From Porogramme epimiltina (Eukaryota; Basidiomycota; Agaricomycetes; Polyporales; Polyporaceae): DNA of 64,000 nt. A program made the translations under genes and the position numbers. The notes under the pieces are model-generated. The model saw only the letters and a list, made by a program, of their open reading frames with translations, searched no databases and was not told where the DNA came from. Each line of letters opens with the position of its first letter. The first letter of the stretch is position 1. Location of the stretch: contig FTLJ01000397.1 of NCBI GenBank assembly GCA_900155495.1, forward strand, positions 62,001-126,000. Direction: 5' to 3'. Positions 47,216 through 60,324 of the stretch are shown here, piece by piece.

Positions 47216-50200
47216 TTATATCGCGTGCGGGCCCGAGTAAGAGTACGTGCTGTTTCGCCACGAGTCGTCCTGGGGCTGTTGTCCATGGGACGCCGATGTG
47301 GCCGTCTGCGGTGCGTATCCGTCGTACGGGTCCTCCTCGACGTCCGGAGCGGTCCGGTAGGAGTCTTCTGTCGCCATTGGCGTGTGGATTCCGAGCGGCG
47401 TATGCAGGCCCTGTGGGGGGTGCTGTAGGTGCTGCTGTTGCTGCTCGTGGGGATACGATGCCCACTGTTCTGACGTGGGTGTGCGCACGTGCATCTCGTA
47501 CTGCTCTGGGACCTGAGGGGAGGGTGAACGTTGCTGTTGGCGCATGCCGGGGACTTGCAACGTTGCGGATGAGGGAGGGGATAGGTGATAGGGGGAAGAG
47601 GGGGATTGGGAGTAGGTGACAGAGGAGTGGGACACGGCGGACATGGGTGGTTCTAGTCCGTACGCAGTACTTCGTGCTGTGGAGTTGCGGGTATATTCGT
47701 GGTATCGATTGGATTCTGGTAATGGTGATGGTGGTGGGATGTTCGACGCAGAATAGTAAGAAAGCCTTTGGGATGCTGGGCTGGCGTTGAGCTGTGTCCT
47801 GCTTGGTGCTGGTGAGGGCACTGGTGAGCCTTGAGCGATGTAGATGCCTTCTTCCAACTGTCGTGGAGACTCGCCCGCCATGAGAGGTGCAGTCGTACGC
47901 GGAGATCCATCCGTCATAGGTGTATGAGACATCGGGGGAGTGTAGGCTTGTGGGGTGGCGTAGTCTTCCTCTGCATGACTAATCTCGGATTCTGACCTGT
48001 AATGCGGGTTGTGGAACATCGGGGCCTGCTCCGCCTTGGCAGCTCTTTTCCTGTCTCGTCTGTGTTTGATACCGAGTCGGTCCTTGAGGTCGCCGAGAAC
48101 CCACATTTCGCGAACGATGTCCTTGTCGAGAGGCATGTAGGCGCTCTTGAAGTACTTAACCAGGAATCGAGGACCTAGGAGGGGGTTAGCTCTGCCCAAT
48201 CCTGAGCTTGAATGATGGCCATACCAAGTGCGATGACGACAGACAGGATGACCGAGGTCCAGAACGTGATATCTCCGAAAAGGATCACCACTTCATCCAC
48301 GAAATCGACACTCTCGAACAACGAGTAGATCGCGATCCAGGCCAACATGACGACCGAGGAGCCGATAACGATGATCCAGGTGATGACTGTCCAACTGCAA
48401 ACGCGCGTAAGAACCTGTTTCGAAATCGCGGAGAAGAATACGCACTAATGAGTGTTGATGCCGACGTATGTGTTGGCGCAGATGATCGCGGCGACAGACA
48501 CGGTGGTACCGAAGTCTGCGAGCGAGTCGATCGTCCTCCCATTCCACGAGTTAGCGACGTTCAAGGTCCACACCAAGTACGGGATGAAGAATACGATCGC
48601 GGACTGGTAGAGACCGTCGAGCATATACATCCAGAACTTGAGCTTGGTGTATTCGAGGCCACGGATACCCCTGATGTAAAGCTGAGGGAAGGCGAGCGCA
48701 GCCTTGGCGTTGATGTCCTGGTCGAACGCTATAAAGAATGTTAGTACCGTCTAAGAATATGAGCAGCTGTAACTCTTACCTCCGAGGACAATGACGGGTA
48801 GGGACGTGAAGACGAGGTTGTACAGCAGGATGAACGTATACTGGTACAGGTAGGTCGCATCGAAACTGTTGTAGAGCATGAACCAGAACATCGCAAAGGT
48901 CCAGATGACGTTCTGCGCATGATTACGTCAGCATGGCGTCACGCCTAACATTACCCCCGACGCACCTTGTAGAAGAAGTTCGCGTGCATGTCGGCGACAC
49001 GCTGGTAAGACCAGCGCCCGTGGACGAGCAGGAGCTTCGTCAGGAACCGGAACTGGCCAAACGCGTAGTCCGCAGACATCGCCGCCTGTGAGCCTTCGTG
49101 TCCTAACAGACCGCACCCGATGTTCGCCTCCTGGATCATCGCAACATCATTGGCTCCATCACCGATGGAAAGCGTCATGGCGTTCCGGCCCTCCTTAACC
49201 TGCACACATCGCGTTTCAGGCAAGTTTCAGCACCGAGCATAGATCAGTTACATACCAGGTTGACGACCAAAGCCTTCTGCGCCGGTGATACACGACAGCA
49301 GACGACGGTCTCGCACTGTGTGGACAGAGTGAGGAAGAGTTGCTTCAGTTCCGGGCTGAGCGCGTGGCGTAACGTGTCCCCATCGATGACCACCGCGAAC
49401 GCTGCCTGCGCGCCAGGAACGAATCCGCGCCGGTTAGGATCCAGGGAAGGCGGGCCGAGCACAGAGGCAATCTTGTTCAGACCACCTTCGATCTGGAGGC
49501 GCGTCGACTGGAGCGAGTCGGCCGAGAGAATCATGATCTCCATGTCGCTCTTGAGCAGGTTGCAGCTGAAGCCTATTCGTACAAGCTGTATTCAGTACGT
49601 CTAACACAGTTGAGGCACTAATGAGGATTTACCGATCTCGATAGCCGTTTGTACCTTGTCGCCTACACGAAGCGTAAGCCAAACCAATCTACCAGAGTGT
49701 AGGGCAACTAGCTTACCGGTGAGGATCCAGAGCTTGATACCCGCCTTGTGGAGCGTCTCGATAGCTTCGGGCACACCCTCTTGAAGCTTGTCCTCAAGCG
49801 CGGTCGCGCCCAAGATCGTGAGCGAGTGCTCGATCTGTTCGTTTGCCTTGTCGATCTCCTCGTCCCGGTCGGCGATTGCGTTGGTCGCCGCCTCGTATAC
49901 GCGCACCCAGTCCATGTACTCTTGTTCGCTCAAAATCCGGTGGGCGATGCACAGCGTGCGCAGGCCGCCGTTCGCGAACGCCTCCATGTCCCGCGCCGTC
50001 GCCGCCTTCAGCTCCGGGTCGTGGTCGGCGGCGAGCCGCGCGTAGATCACGCTGTCCGCGCCCTTGCAGTACAGCACGAGCTGCCCCTGCGGGTTGCGCA
50101 CGATGACGCTCATCCGCTTCCGCGTCGAGTTGAACTCGAGCATCTGCAGGGGGATGTATCGCTCCGGCTGGCCCATCACTTCGATCTCGACTGAGTCCTT

Positions 50201-53200
50201 GGTCCTGTTCACGAACGGGAAGCCAACGTCGCGCGCGGCGGCCACCAGCGCAGCTTCATCGGGGGACTCCGCCTTGTACTCCAGACGGTATGGCTCCTTG
50301 GTCGGCTCAGGGCGGTCTGAGAGCACGGTGTGACAAATCGCAAGCGCACGGAAGAACTCGATTAAGTGCTGGCGCTGCACCCCATTGCGGTCCGCAAGGT
50401 CGTCCGCGAGCTTCGGCGAGACCAGTGTAAGGTGGTCCGGTTGCGCGTAGCGGTTCTTGAACGTCTGGCCCATCCGGTCGAGCATCTTCTGTTTCAAGAT
50501 GTGCAGCTGGACGTCCTGCTCCTCGGGGTCCATCGCGTCCGCCTTGCCCTCGCGCTTTGCGGAGCCACGTTGCGCTTCCGTGATGCCTTCTCCGTATGGG
50601 ATCCCATTGACCGAGCACTTCTGGAACTCCATAACATTCTGCGTGAGCGTGCCCGTCTTGTCTGAAAAGATGTACTCGATCTGCCCGAGGTCGTCCGAGA
50701 TGTTCCACGTCTTTGGCGTGCAGGTCGCATCGAACGGCTTGTAGTACATGTCGATGTCCTGAGAGATGAAGAACGCTTGGATCGTCTTGACGATCTCGAT
50801 GGAGATGTACAGCGAGATTGGCACGATGTTCTGGAAGGCGATAAGGCACGAGCTGTACGGCAAGTTAATAAAGCGCGTATGACGTCGGTAAAGAAGGCGG
50901 CAACGCACACGAAGGTAATCACGCCGTTTAGCACATTAGAGTCTGAGGGCTCGGCACCCTGCTCGAAGAACTTCGCACTGGTGTCGCTCTTGTTGTCCAG
51001 ATAGCCGTTCAGGATGCCAGACGTCGCGCACATGATGATCAGCAGGATGAAGTTGACGATGACGTTGAAGTTGGTCTCCTTCTCGATCTTCGACCGCTTC
51101 GAGGGCGTGTCGCCACCGTTCAACATGATCTTCGAGTCCGCGCCGGTGAAGACGACGAGTCCGATGACCCACGTCGTGTTTCTGAGCGTGCACCCGCGAA
51201 GGAGAAGTTCGTTGATCGTGACCGACTCCATCTTCTGCTCTCCAGACGACGGCTCCTTGTACCGCAGCACACCGTGGTAGAGATACAAGTTCGCGTGCGG
51301 AGGCTCCGAATCGAGCACAAACGATGCGCGCTCAACGTCCTCCTCGGACGTGATCGACGCGGTCGCGCGAATAGACTTGCGTGGCTTCAGGTTCGTCTCG
51401 CCGTCGAGGTTCTTCGTCTCCAAGTAGCACATGTTGTCCGGGTCCGACGTCGAGAGCACGACAATGTCCGCCGGCACCTGGTCGTTCTCGCGCAGGAGCA
51501 CAATGTCGCCGACCTCGAGCTTCTTCCACAGCGTGCGCTCCCACCGCGCCAGACCGCTCGTGCGCTTGCTATAGTCGACAACCCCCGAGGACGACGGCGT
51601 GTGCACCGACTGCTGGTATGCCGTGAGCGTTCCTGACCCGCCGCCCCACGAGTTCGTGCTACCCGGCTTCGGCTCCTGTGGCGGGTAGCTGTGCGAGTCG
51701 ATGCTCTGGATGTCGTCCAGTTTCCGCCCCGCGCCGTAGTAACCCAACTCGAGGCTGCTGTCCGCGACCCGTAGCGTACTCACGCTCTCCCGAGCATCTC
51801 CCGCTTTGCTCAGCACAATCTGCTTCCCCTCGTCCGCCTCCCTCTCCCGCAGCTTCCGTACTCCGCGCGTCACCTTCCCAGGTGGGTTGAGCCCGAGCAT
51901 CTTCTCGTACCACGCGCGGGGGTCTTTCGGCTGGTTGACATTCCGCCAGTTACCGAGTTTTGTGACAGCGGAGTTGTTGACTTCATCGTCCACGAGCGCG
52001 CGTCGATAGTCTTCCACGCCGTCCTTGATGGCGGTGACGGTGAGAATGAATATAAGGGGTAATGCTGATGTCTGCGGGGAGGGAGCGCCGAAGATGGAAA
52101 AGACTGTCATGATATAGATGAGACTCTGTATAAAGGCGGAGTTCGTAGTCCGACGTACCTTGCACGACGACGAGAGCAAGGAAATAGAGGTTGGCGACGC
52201 TGCCCAAACGAACTGTCAGCCCGAGCGCGAAATACAGACGACAGACCGAGAAGCCCGGAAGACATGGAAGCCGATCCGAAACGCTGCGATCTATATGGAG
52301 AACGCGTAACAGCGGACATTAACGTTGGCATGTTCATCGCCGACGCAGTGTGCGTTGCAGACCGATAAGGAAGAGAGGCAGGCAGGAAAGGGAAGGGAGA
52401 GGTAAGAAAGCGGAGAGTGAGGAAGTAATGCGGAGGAAACGACAATGAGAAGACAGGAATACGGAGGGGAAGGCAGGACCACGGAGAGGTAGGCGGGTTT
52501 AGGGAGAGGGTGGAAGGTTCAAAGTGACAAGGGGTAGCGTAGGGTAAAACATCTCATAACCCACGTCGCCGGGGAGGGCCCAGTGCTATGGGTTATCAGA
52601 GGTCCCTTCCTCGCCATGAGTCTTGCAGTAGAGCATACATCCCTGTGGAAACACTGGATACGCTGTCCCATAGGAGAGGAAGATATGGGCCCCCCGGTGG
52701 ATGGGTCATGAGATGTCCTACTGTCATATGTGCTCGAAGCACCTTCCGTAGATCGCGCTGTCGCCACAAAGAAGCCCCTCGAACTGGGAGCACCGCAGTT
52801 TCGCGCCCCTACGGATACAGAACCACAGGTGTGAAACCAAGGACTCACCGGCGGAATTGTTCGTAAAGATTTCTCGGAATAAACGTGATGATCGTATACT
52901 CTACAGCGAGCAGGGTGTTATGGACGGCAAGGGCTGGAAGAGTGTGCGTACTCACTGCTTGTGCGCACTTTGTTTCTCGCGTACCTCACTATCGGCTCGC
53001 CGTTGTGATCTACCTCGTCCAGCGGCAGAGTGGAGTTGACGTAGACATTGCGCCGTCGCCCTGATATATGCGGGGTAGACGTCGGCGGCTCTGGGTCTGC
53101 GGTCTCTGACTTCTTCTTGTCTCTCCGGAAGAACCTAGAGCCCTTCTTCCTCACGGACTTGCGTCGCTCGGCGCGCTCCTCCTGGCGATTGGACTCTGCG

Positions 53201-53304
53201 ATGGTGGAGGCAGCTGTCCTGACGGTGCGGAGGCGGAGCTCGGGGTCGACCGCGTCGTCTTCGTCGGTGTCAGCGTCGTCGTCGTGTCGTCGAAAGGGGG
53301 ACAT
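47216..53304 (-). CDS. DNF1: P4-ATPase phospholipid flippase, Dnf1/Dnf2 type
   Basis: A long multi-exon gene encoding about 1,500 residues. The N-terminus is acidic then basic ([20 protein letters not shown], later [19 protein letters not shown]). [20 protein letters not shown] and [20 protein letters not shown] fit Dnf1/2 rather than Drs2 or Neo1. Catalytic parts are [11 protein letters not shown] (actuator), [13 protein letters not shown] (helix 4), phosphorylation site [17 protein letters not shown] (nucleotide binding) and [14 protein letters not shown]. Ten membrane helices are expected, and many are visible. The C-terminal tail is low-complexity and rich in proline, glutamine and histidine ([20 protein letters not shown]). 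Flippases move phosphatidylcholine and phosphatidylethanolamine analogues from the outer to the inner leaflet of plasma and endosomal membranes, supporting polarity and endocytosis. A 649-nt intron (52200-52848) splits RR from [13 protein letters not shown]. Some splice sites in the 48.2-49.6 kb region were not verified base by base. Confidence 0.93.
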
Positions 53305-55485
53305 GAGTGCGCCAGACTCAGAGCCAGCCGGCAGCCCGTAGAGGAGAGAAAATGACCGAAGGGAGATGGAGAGATGCTGGAGAAGAGTGAACGTTGCCCG
53401 CAGGCGGTGGGCGACCAGGGTGCACAGCGCTCCCAGCCAAGCCCGCCCAGGATCTGGACCCCGGGACCGCTCCGGCCGAGGTGCGGTGTGCCCTGCCCCG
53501 GCGCAGCTCCGGCTCGGCCCTGCCCATCCGCACCCTCTCTTTCCGTTGCTGCCGCCTGCACAATGTCGAGTACGACCGCCAGGCGGAGACCTGCCTTGCT
53601 CAATATTTTCGCTCCTTTTCACAGCAAAAACATTAGGGGCACCGGGGGCTTCCTATACAGGGTGCCAAGAGTCCAGCGATGGCCAAGTTCTCAAACAGGC
53701 GCATCTGACCTCCATCTGCCATTCTCGTGCGGCCGTGCTCGTTTCTGGCTCGTTTCGGCGCCCTAGAAGGCTGCACCGACCCGCTTTCGGTCAGAACATC
53801 GAAGCTCTGCGGTCTCTCGGTACGTGTACCCAGTCTGTGCAATACGCGCCCCTCCCAGCATCATGGCTACAGCTCCCACGTGCGCATGATGCAGCCCACA
53901 ATCTCTGCCGATTGTGCCAGGCCACGGGAATTGTTTACTATCAACCCAGTCTTTTCGTAACCACAATACTTACCCACGGATGCAATTCTCCATATCCTCA
54001 ACACTTCAGGCTTCCATGCTCGGAGACGAAAGACCACGATCTCATTGGCGTTGTCTAGTGACAAACGCCGGCCCGGAATATGAGCTCACATCCATTACCA
54101 CATACAAGGCCGGCATTTCGAGTACCTGAAAGTCGTCGTGCCTCTCTACTGGCCGCTGGACGATGCCGACAATTTCGCTTGGAGGCGAGCCACGACGTGT
54201 CCCGCGGCCGCGGCGCCCCGGTGTAAGCACAAGCTCGTGAGTCAAGTTCCCTCGGTGCCTGCTTTTCAGCATCTGATCATCACTGCAGTTCCGTCCCACC
54301 CTCGGCGCGCCCGTACGCGTCAAACGCCAGATGGATGGTGACCTGCGGGGCGTGTGCTCAAGTTCGTCAAGCTTCAAGGGATGTGCATCAGCTCCCGCGC
54401 ACCGATCGCAGTACGTTGAACACGGCAACACCCCAGACTGTCGAATGGTGAACGATTTCCAGCCATATGCACATTATTATATTTAGCTGTCAGCAATAGT
54501 AACGAGAAGCTGACGAAGGTCATTAGTGCACACGATCAGAAATATCACGAGCGAACGCTTATAGCGCCTTTCAATCATCCACCAACCCGAGCTTCCGAAA
54601 ATAAACCGTTGCTTGTAAGCCCCGAATACACCGACCTGCCGACAGCGCACACATACCAACACGCCGCTCGCATGCCCAAATATGCACCCCGTCGCGACTA
54701 GTTCCAGCGTTAAAGAGCCCACCTCCAAAACGGTCTTGGACGGCGTTGGACGGCATCGCGTACCCCATACTGGCCCCCGGGGACCGCACTGACGGAGCGC
54801 AGCGGCATCACCGCCCGGCGCACCGGCGGCACGGTGGCGCATAAGTGCAGTGCTTCAAAGCGGGCGCGCAGAGGCGCGACGACGCACCAACTCAAAAAAA
54901 CGCGCCGCGCAGTCGCGACCCGCCACCGGCGCGCGGGACGTTGCGCGCGCACGCGGAACGCTCTCGATCTCCCCGAACAGCGCGCCAGGCGGGTGCAGTG
55001 CATAGTCCGCGATCCGGTGTTTCGAGAGGGCAGGAGCGAACGCAGATGATATTCTCTAGTTTGAGGAGGTGTAGTACAACGTGCGTTTGTATGGCGTATG
55101 TACTAGTCAGTGTGGTTCAGCAACTTAGCCGGAGAGACACTGCTCATTACGGATGCTGCACACAAACTTCGCAATGCGCAGTCCACCACCACCGGCCGCA
55201 GATGGGTGCGATGTAGCGCCGGTCGGTCGGAGCTGAAACAATGGAATAAGTCATGCGGTAACCAGTAAGTCACGAAGTCTATGCCGGAAACGCAGAGCAC
55301 CCTGGTTTGAGGTTTAGGCCCCTCCTTAAGCCTCGTTGAACGGGAGTTTTATGACTCTCACTGCTAGAACACAGCTTATGAAGACACCGCGCATAACATA
55401 CAGAACGAGTATAGTTAACACATGAACAAAAACAATTCAACAAAAGGATAAAATGTAACGAGTGTCCAGTGCGCGAGCTCAATGT
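53305..55485. other. Intergenic upstream of the flippase
   Basis: About 2.2 kb. The proximal part should hold the flippase promoter. Bases about 54780-55020 are very GC-rich with open frames on both strands; no motif or family match was found. Confidence 0.45.
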
Positions 55486-57477
55486 TCAGCGGTAGATAAG
55501 TCCAAACAAGCCTACGGCAAGGATAGCTACCAACGAGTGTGTCCATCCACTCCTATAAGAGGCGCTTGGTGACGCAGCGCCGCTCGAAGCATGACCTCGG
55601 GTCATCGCGGCGGATGATGCGAACCCCTGCGGCGCCGGGTCGAACGCTGCTAAAGGGGGATTGACGTATCAGATGACGCTATAACACCGAAGGAGGCGGC
55701 GCAACTTACACGGGAACATCCCTCCTTGACGCACGGCGGCAGCGACAGCGTTCGCCAGCGCGGCATTGGCGTTTGACGGGACTGTTGAGAAGAAGCCGAT
55801 GCGTGGCGGGTCATGCGAGGGGTGCGTTATGTTTCCGTAGTGGAAGGCCGTGAGTGTCCTATGAGTTATGTCAGAAGTGGGTCGTCCAGAGGGCGCGGGC
55901 GAACTGACGACTTCAGGAATGGGATGCCTAGACTCCAGCTATACAGAAACCCGCCGTTTCCCGGAGGATCTGTGCCTCTAAGCGCAGGCATGCATCGCTC
56001 AGGCTCGTTTGGAGAATATGCCCCCGGCTCAACTAGTATGGGATGCGCGAAATCGCGAGGGTCGACGGGGAATATGGCGCCGCCGATCCGGAAGGAGAGG
56101 TTGTGTGGTATGGCACAGTCGAATGTGTCACCGAGGAGGTTGGATATATGGGCAACTACGTCTTGTGGACCGCGTATAAGCGAGTTTCCCTGTTGAAGTG
56201 GCTGTTAATAGGGCTACGGTCTTAGCTGCAGCTTGAATGCCAACCGTATCTACCAACGCTGAAAGCGAGATGGATGGAGATGAAAGGGTTGAACGAGGGA
56301 GTTTCTCGCCGTCGAAGTACACGTCGTCGATAGGGACCTCCCAAACCAGAGGATAGACCTACGAAGTCTTCAGAACACGCGCAACCAGCATGGTAGACCT
56401 ACATACCTCGTCCGGCGCTGTGGGAGACGGAGGCAAGCCTCCCTCGCTTGGTTTGTATCCTCGGACGGATGCCCAGACGAGATCTGCTTCCTTGAGGCCA
56501 TACGGCAGAGCACCCAGAGTCAGAGTCCCCGCGTTTCCGCCTATCGAGAAAGTGTCCCGCTGAAGACTAGTCACCAGAAGTGGCTGCGAAAGCACATCCA
56601 GAGCTACAAGCCTTGGCAGGAGTGGTCCGAATGTAGAGAACGAGTCGATCACAGATGAGGAGGTTTCTTGAGGTACTCCAGGCGTTTGGGGGTTGGGGAG
56701 GGTGGCGTACAGGAAGCCGAGAGGAGGAAAAGAGTGCGTACGGTAGTTCAAGTCGTCCAGTGTATCGCCCATAGAGTGTCCTAAGATAGGCAAATGTTGT
56801 CCTTGAATCTTCTTCGCCACGAGTTGTCGCCATATGACGCTTATAGGAGGGAAACCGAGTCCTAAGATACCCGCAGATCCGGCCTGCAATACGGACGTGT
56901 TCGTGTCCGTTATGGCCGCAAAGTACTGGTCTCGTGCTGCCAATCCTGCAATGTTGACTACATCGGTGCCGATGGGCCCAAACGCATGTGTTCCTGTGCG
57001 CGAGTCGCCATAGAACAGACGGACGTCGTGGCCTGCCGCAGTCAGAGCGCGCTGAGAGTAAAGAGGCACACCAGCCGTTGGGGGGCATTTGTCTTTGCAA
57101 TCGTCCGAGATAACCCAGAGATCCGCGGAGCCTGTGTCTTCAAGAAGGCCGATGATGAAAAAGGGTGCGTATAGCTAGGCCCAGTGAATGTGGGACATAC
57201 CAAGAACGAGAGGCGTCAAGGTATCCCCAACCTGAACAAGGACATTGTATGTTCTGTTGGAGGGGAATGCAGGAGAACTGTGGTTTGCAGGCTGTCTCAC
57301 TTACACGTCGGATGCATCCCCAAGTCCAATACCTGTGGCCTTTCCGTCGCGTTTCCAGCCAGCCCGGGATCCAAGATGGAGAGGGAGCTTCAATCCGGAT
57401 CCGCCATGTTGGGTGGCGCTTGCAGTGGTAAGACATAGCAGAAATAGGAGAGTAGTCGCCTCAGAGAGCCGGGCCAT
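55486..57477 (-). CDS. Pepsin-like aspartic protease with C-terminal hydrophobic tail
   Basis: A split gene of about 500 residues. The signal peptide is MARLSEATTLLFLLCLTTAS. TYNVLVQVGDTLTPL leads into the first active-site motif LLEDTGSADLWVISDDC; the second is LVDTGNSLIRGPQDVV, reached through an intron ending in TTCAACAG. YGDSRTGTHAFG, GILGLGFPPISV and ETSSSVIDSFSTFGPLLP follow the A1 family pattern. The protein ends with serine-rich SSGAASPSASYRSG followed by SLVAILAVGLFGLIYR, a short hydrophobic end typical of a GPI-anchor signal or single membrane anchor. It is therefore likely a cell-surface (yapsin-like) or secreted protease. Both catalytic aspartates are present. Start chosen for the signal peptide; the first two introns near 57200-57320 were placed by motif and frame. 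Confidence 0.85.
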
Positions 57478-57903
57478 TCTCCATAGATGGTGTGGGTAGG
57501 GTAGCGCAGTGTTGTGAAGGAAGAGTCTGAAGTCAAGGTCATCAACAAACCAAGACTTTCGGGATCTCACTGGCAGGCCAGCGCTAATGATTATTTCGGA
57601 ATCCGATGATATGCATACCGCAAGCTGTAACAGCTTCGCAGTAGGACCTCTTGTCGAATTACAAGACATAATAAGGAGACTAACACGGTACATGGTATGG
57701 CCTCCAAAGACCAGATATATACTAAATATTACTGAGGGGCCATAAGCCAGGTAGAGATTGATCAGGGGAAACACTCCCCGATCGCGACAATAACGACACC
57801 GGAATACATGGTACAAGTCTGCCACACAGGATTGATAGTACAAATGTGTACACCTACTCGCAAAAGAGTTGCGCCAGGTAGTATCGTTCTCAAGTGCGGT
57901 TGT
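57478..57903. other. Intergenic between protease and metacaspase
   Basis: About 430 bases. Both genes run on the minus strand, so this holds the protease promoter and the metacaspase 3' end. No further feature seen. Confidence 0.45.
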
Positions 57904-60324
57904 TCAGAATATAAATTTCACGTTCGTATCCTGGTACACGGCCGTTAATTTTGAGGGAACGATGCCCATTAACGCCATATAACTCACGACGCGGTGAGAG
58001 CTTGATAGCTGAGGCTTCTGACTATACTTCTTCTTCAGGATAGATCTGATCGAGCGCAGGAGCTCCTGATACGTCTGGTTGGGGTTCTGGCCTAGCGAGG
58101 TTGGTAAGTCGTCAGCTGATAGCTCACGCAGACGCAGGTCGAGTACAAGATTGGTACATACGTATTGACTTCATGAAGGCCTGCGCAAGGAATCAATGAA
58201 CGACATCCCAGAATAGACAGGCTTGGCAAACACTTACATGGCTCATGGCGCCCGTGGCAACGCCATTCTCCCAAGTGTCCGCGCTGGTTTGCGAGTCCTT
58301 GCATCCACTCCATGAGATCTGTAGGGTGGCGTGTTATCATCCGTAGTAAACCGTCCACTAGTTTTCATGCAGACATACCACATCTGCATCAGTCCGCTTT
58401 TCGTCAAACCATTCATCGGTTACCTGACTTTCCTTCACACGACCGTTGGTTGAGTACTGGGTGGTGGTGCGGTGAGTTTCGTTCACTCTCAAGTCAATGA
58501 ATGACCACATACGAGGTACGGAAGATCTGGGAAGGGGTTTAGTAACGTAATGGTGCCCATAATGAGCTCTATTGCTTACCCAAGGCCGATCCCGAATGAC
58601 AGGACTAATATTATCCATAAGTCAATATGTTACCAGTGTTATCAGATACTCATCCGCTTACATCGAATAGAGCCTGATTTTCGAGGGGAGTGAGTAACAT
58701 ATCAGGAGATTAAGAGAACGCGAGGGCTCACCGTCAAGCGACATTGAGGTGGTAGACTCTTAACCTGCGGTAAACTCAGTATAATCCTGGGTGTAGTACT
58801 CTTAGAATTCCATACCAAGATGTCATGCATGCGCTACAAACGCGTAGTAATCAGTACGCGTATGATTTCGGAGCGGGAACTGATACTTGCGTCATCACTA
58901 ATGTGGCCATTACGCTGGTAATCCAGGGGGAATATGACTGAACCCAAGTCAGATGCGCTTAAGACCTTCGCCCCTTGAAGCTTACCTTCATCGTACCCAT
59001 CTATCTCGTCGCCATTCAGGTCTTTCACTTGAGATCCATGGCCAGAGTCTATCACCATACCCCGGTAGGTAAGGTTAGGTGCCAGCTAGACGGTAATGAT
59101 ATCTCACGCACAGTGGAAGAACAATGAGTCGTGCGGTTGTGCGCCTCTAACTAGTTGATACATCTCGCGAATGATGTTGGCCCGTGTTGGTAGTAGACGT
59201 GGGTTATTTGCGTCGTCCGTGAGGACGACTATGTCCTCATCATCGTACCCGCGATCTATATTACCTAAAATTGACAATGAATGTGCAAAGGAGTGCGGGA
59301 AACGCTACGCACTATGAAGGAAGCGCTGGACATTCTTTGCGTCGTTCACGCAACCTAAAAGTTCATTCTGCTGGCCTTTGTAATTGATCCCGATCTTCAA
59401 ATCGCAGCGATTAATAGAGCGTGTGAGGTGCAGGACATGCGTATTACTCACGCAGAGTGCCTTTCGTCGACCTGTACACTGAGAACAATGCCCCCCGCCC
59501 GATGACGAAGCAAGCAGAGGTCGCTGAACAGCCTGAGGGCGCTGCACTTCTAGATAGATACAATTAGTAAACATGAGCTTAAATAGGGTGGGCATACATA
59601 CTAGGTGGCTTAGCAAGCGCTGGCATAATAGGTTTGGAAGGTGTGGCGTGATGCGCAGCCGGCCTTGGAGCATGGCTGCCGCTGTGATGATGTCCCGATG
59701 GCTTGGAGGGTTGACTGTGGCTTTGGTGGGCCGCATAGGAGTGGGAATACCGACTATAGCTGGTGTAGTGACTGAAACCTCCCGCCGGAGGTCCTCGGGG
59801 AACAGTTAAATGACTGGACGGGGGCACGACCCACGGTCTAACTCGGCGCTTTTAGACATTGTACTTTGGGCCAAATAATAGTGACACGTACCCCGTATCC
59901 TCGACGTATCTGGGCAGGTGCCAGTACATCAGCTTTGAAGGGCCATGAGGAAATAGCGGCACGTACGAGGGGTTATAGCTTGTTGCGTACGTGCTTGCGG
60001 GGTATCCACCGGGGTTGTAGTAATCGTCTGGCCCCCCGATGGGCATGAATGGTTGGGGAGCTGATGGCGCCGAGACTGCAAATCCACCTGGGCTGAAAAA
60101 TATGGGTGCACACATGAGAGAGAGAGAGAGATTGGGGTGGCGGCCGCGGATACGAACCTCGCCGTGTAAGGTCTGTTATAGAGCGGATGAACGCGGGGGG
60201 TTTTACCTCTAGAAATGGAGAGCACTCACGGGGACGGGGGGCGCGGGATGGCCCGCGGCTGAGACTGAGGGAACGGAGGGGCAGCTTGTCCGCTCGCGGC
60301 GCCCCCGCTGAAATCCCACATCAT
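57904..60324 (-). CDS. MCA1: Type I metacaspase
   Basis: A many-exon gene. The N-terminal prodomain is rich in glycine, proline, tyrosine and serine ([49 protein letters not shown]) with a possible zinc-finger-like CSQCTG. The caspase-like domain starts [20 protein letters not shown]. It contains [17 protein letters not shown], the catalytic histidine in [50 protein letters not shown] and the catalytic cysteine in [30 protein letters not shown] and [15 protein letters not shown] close the domain, which ends [20 protein letters not shown]. Metacaspases are calcium-dependent arginine/lysine proteases that clear aggregated proteins and take part in fungal cell death. The linker after KESQ is short compared with many relatives. 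Splice sites inside the prodomain are partly inferred. Confidence 0.88.
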
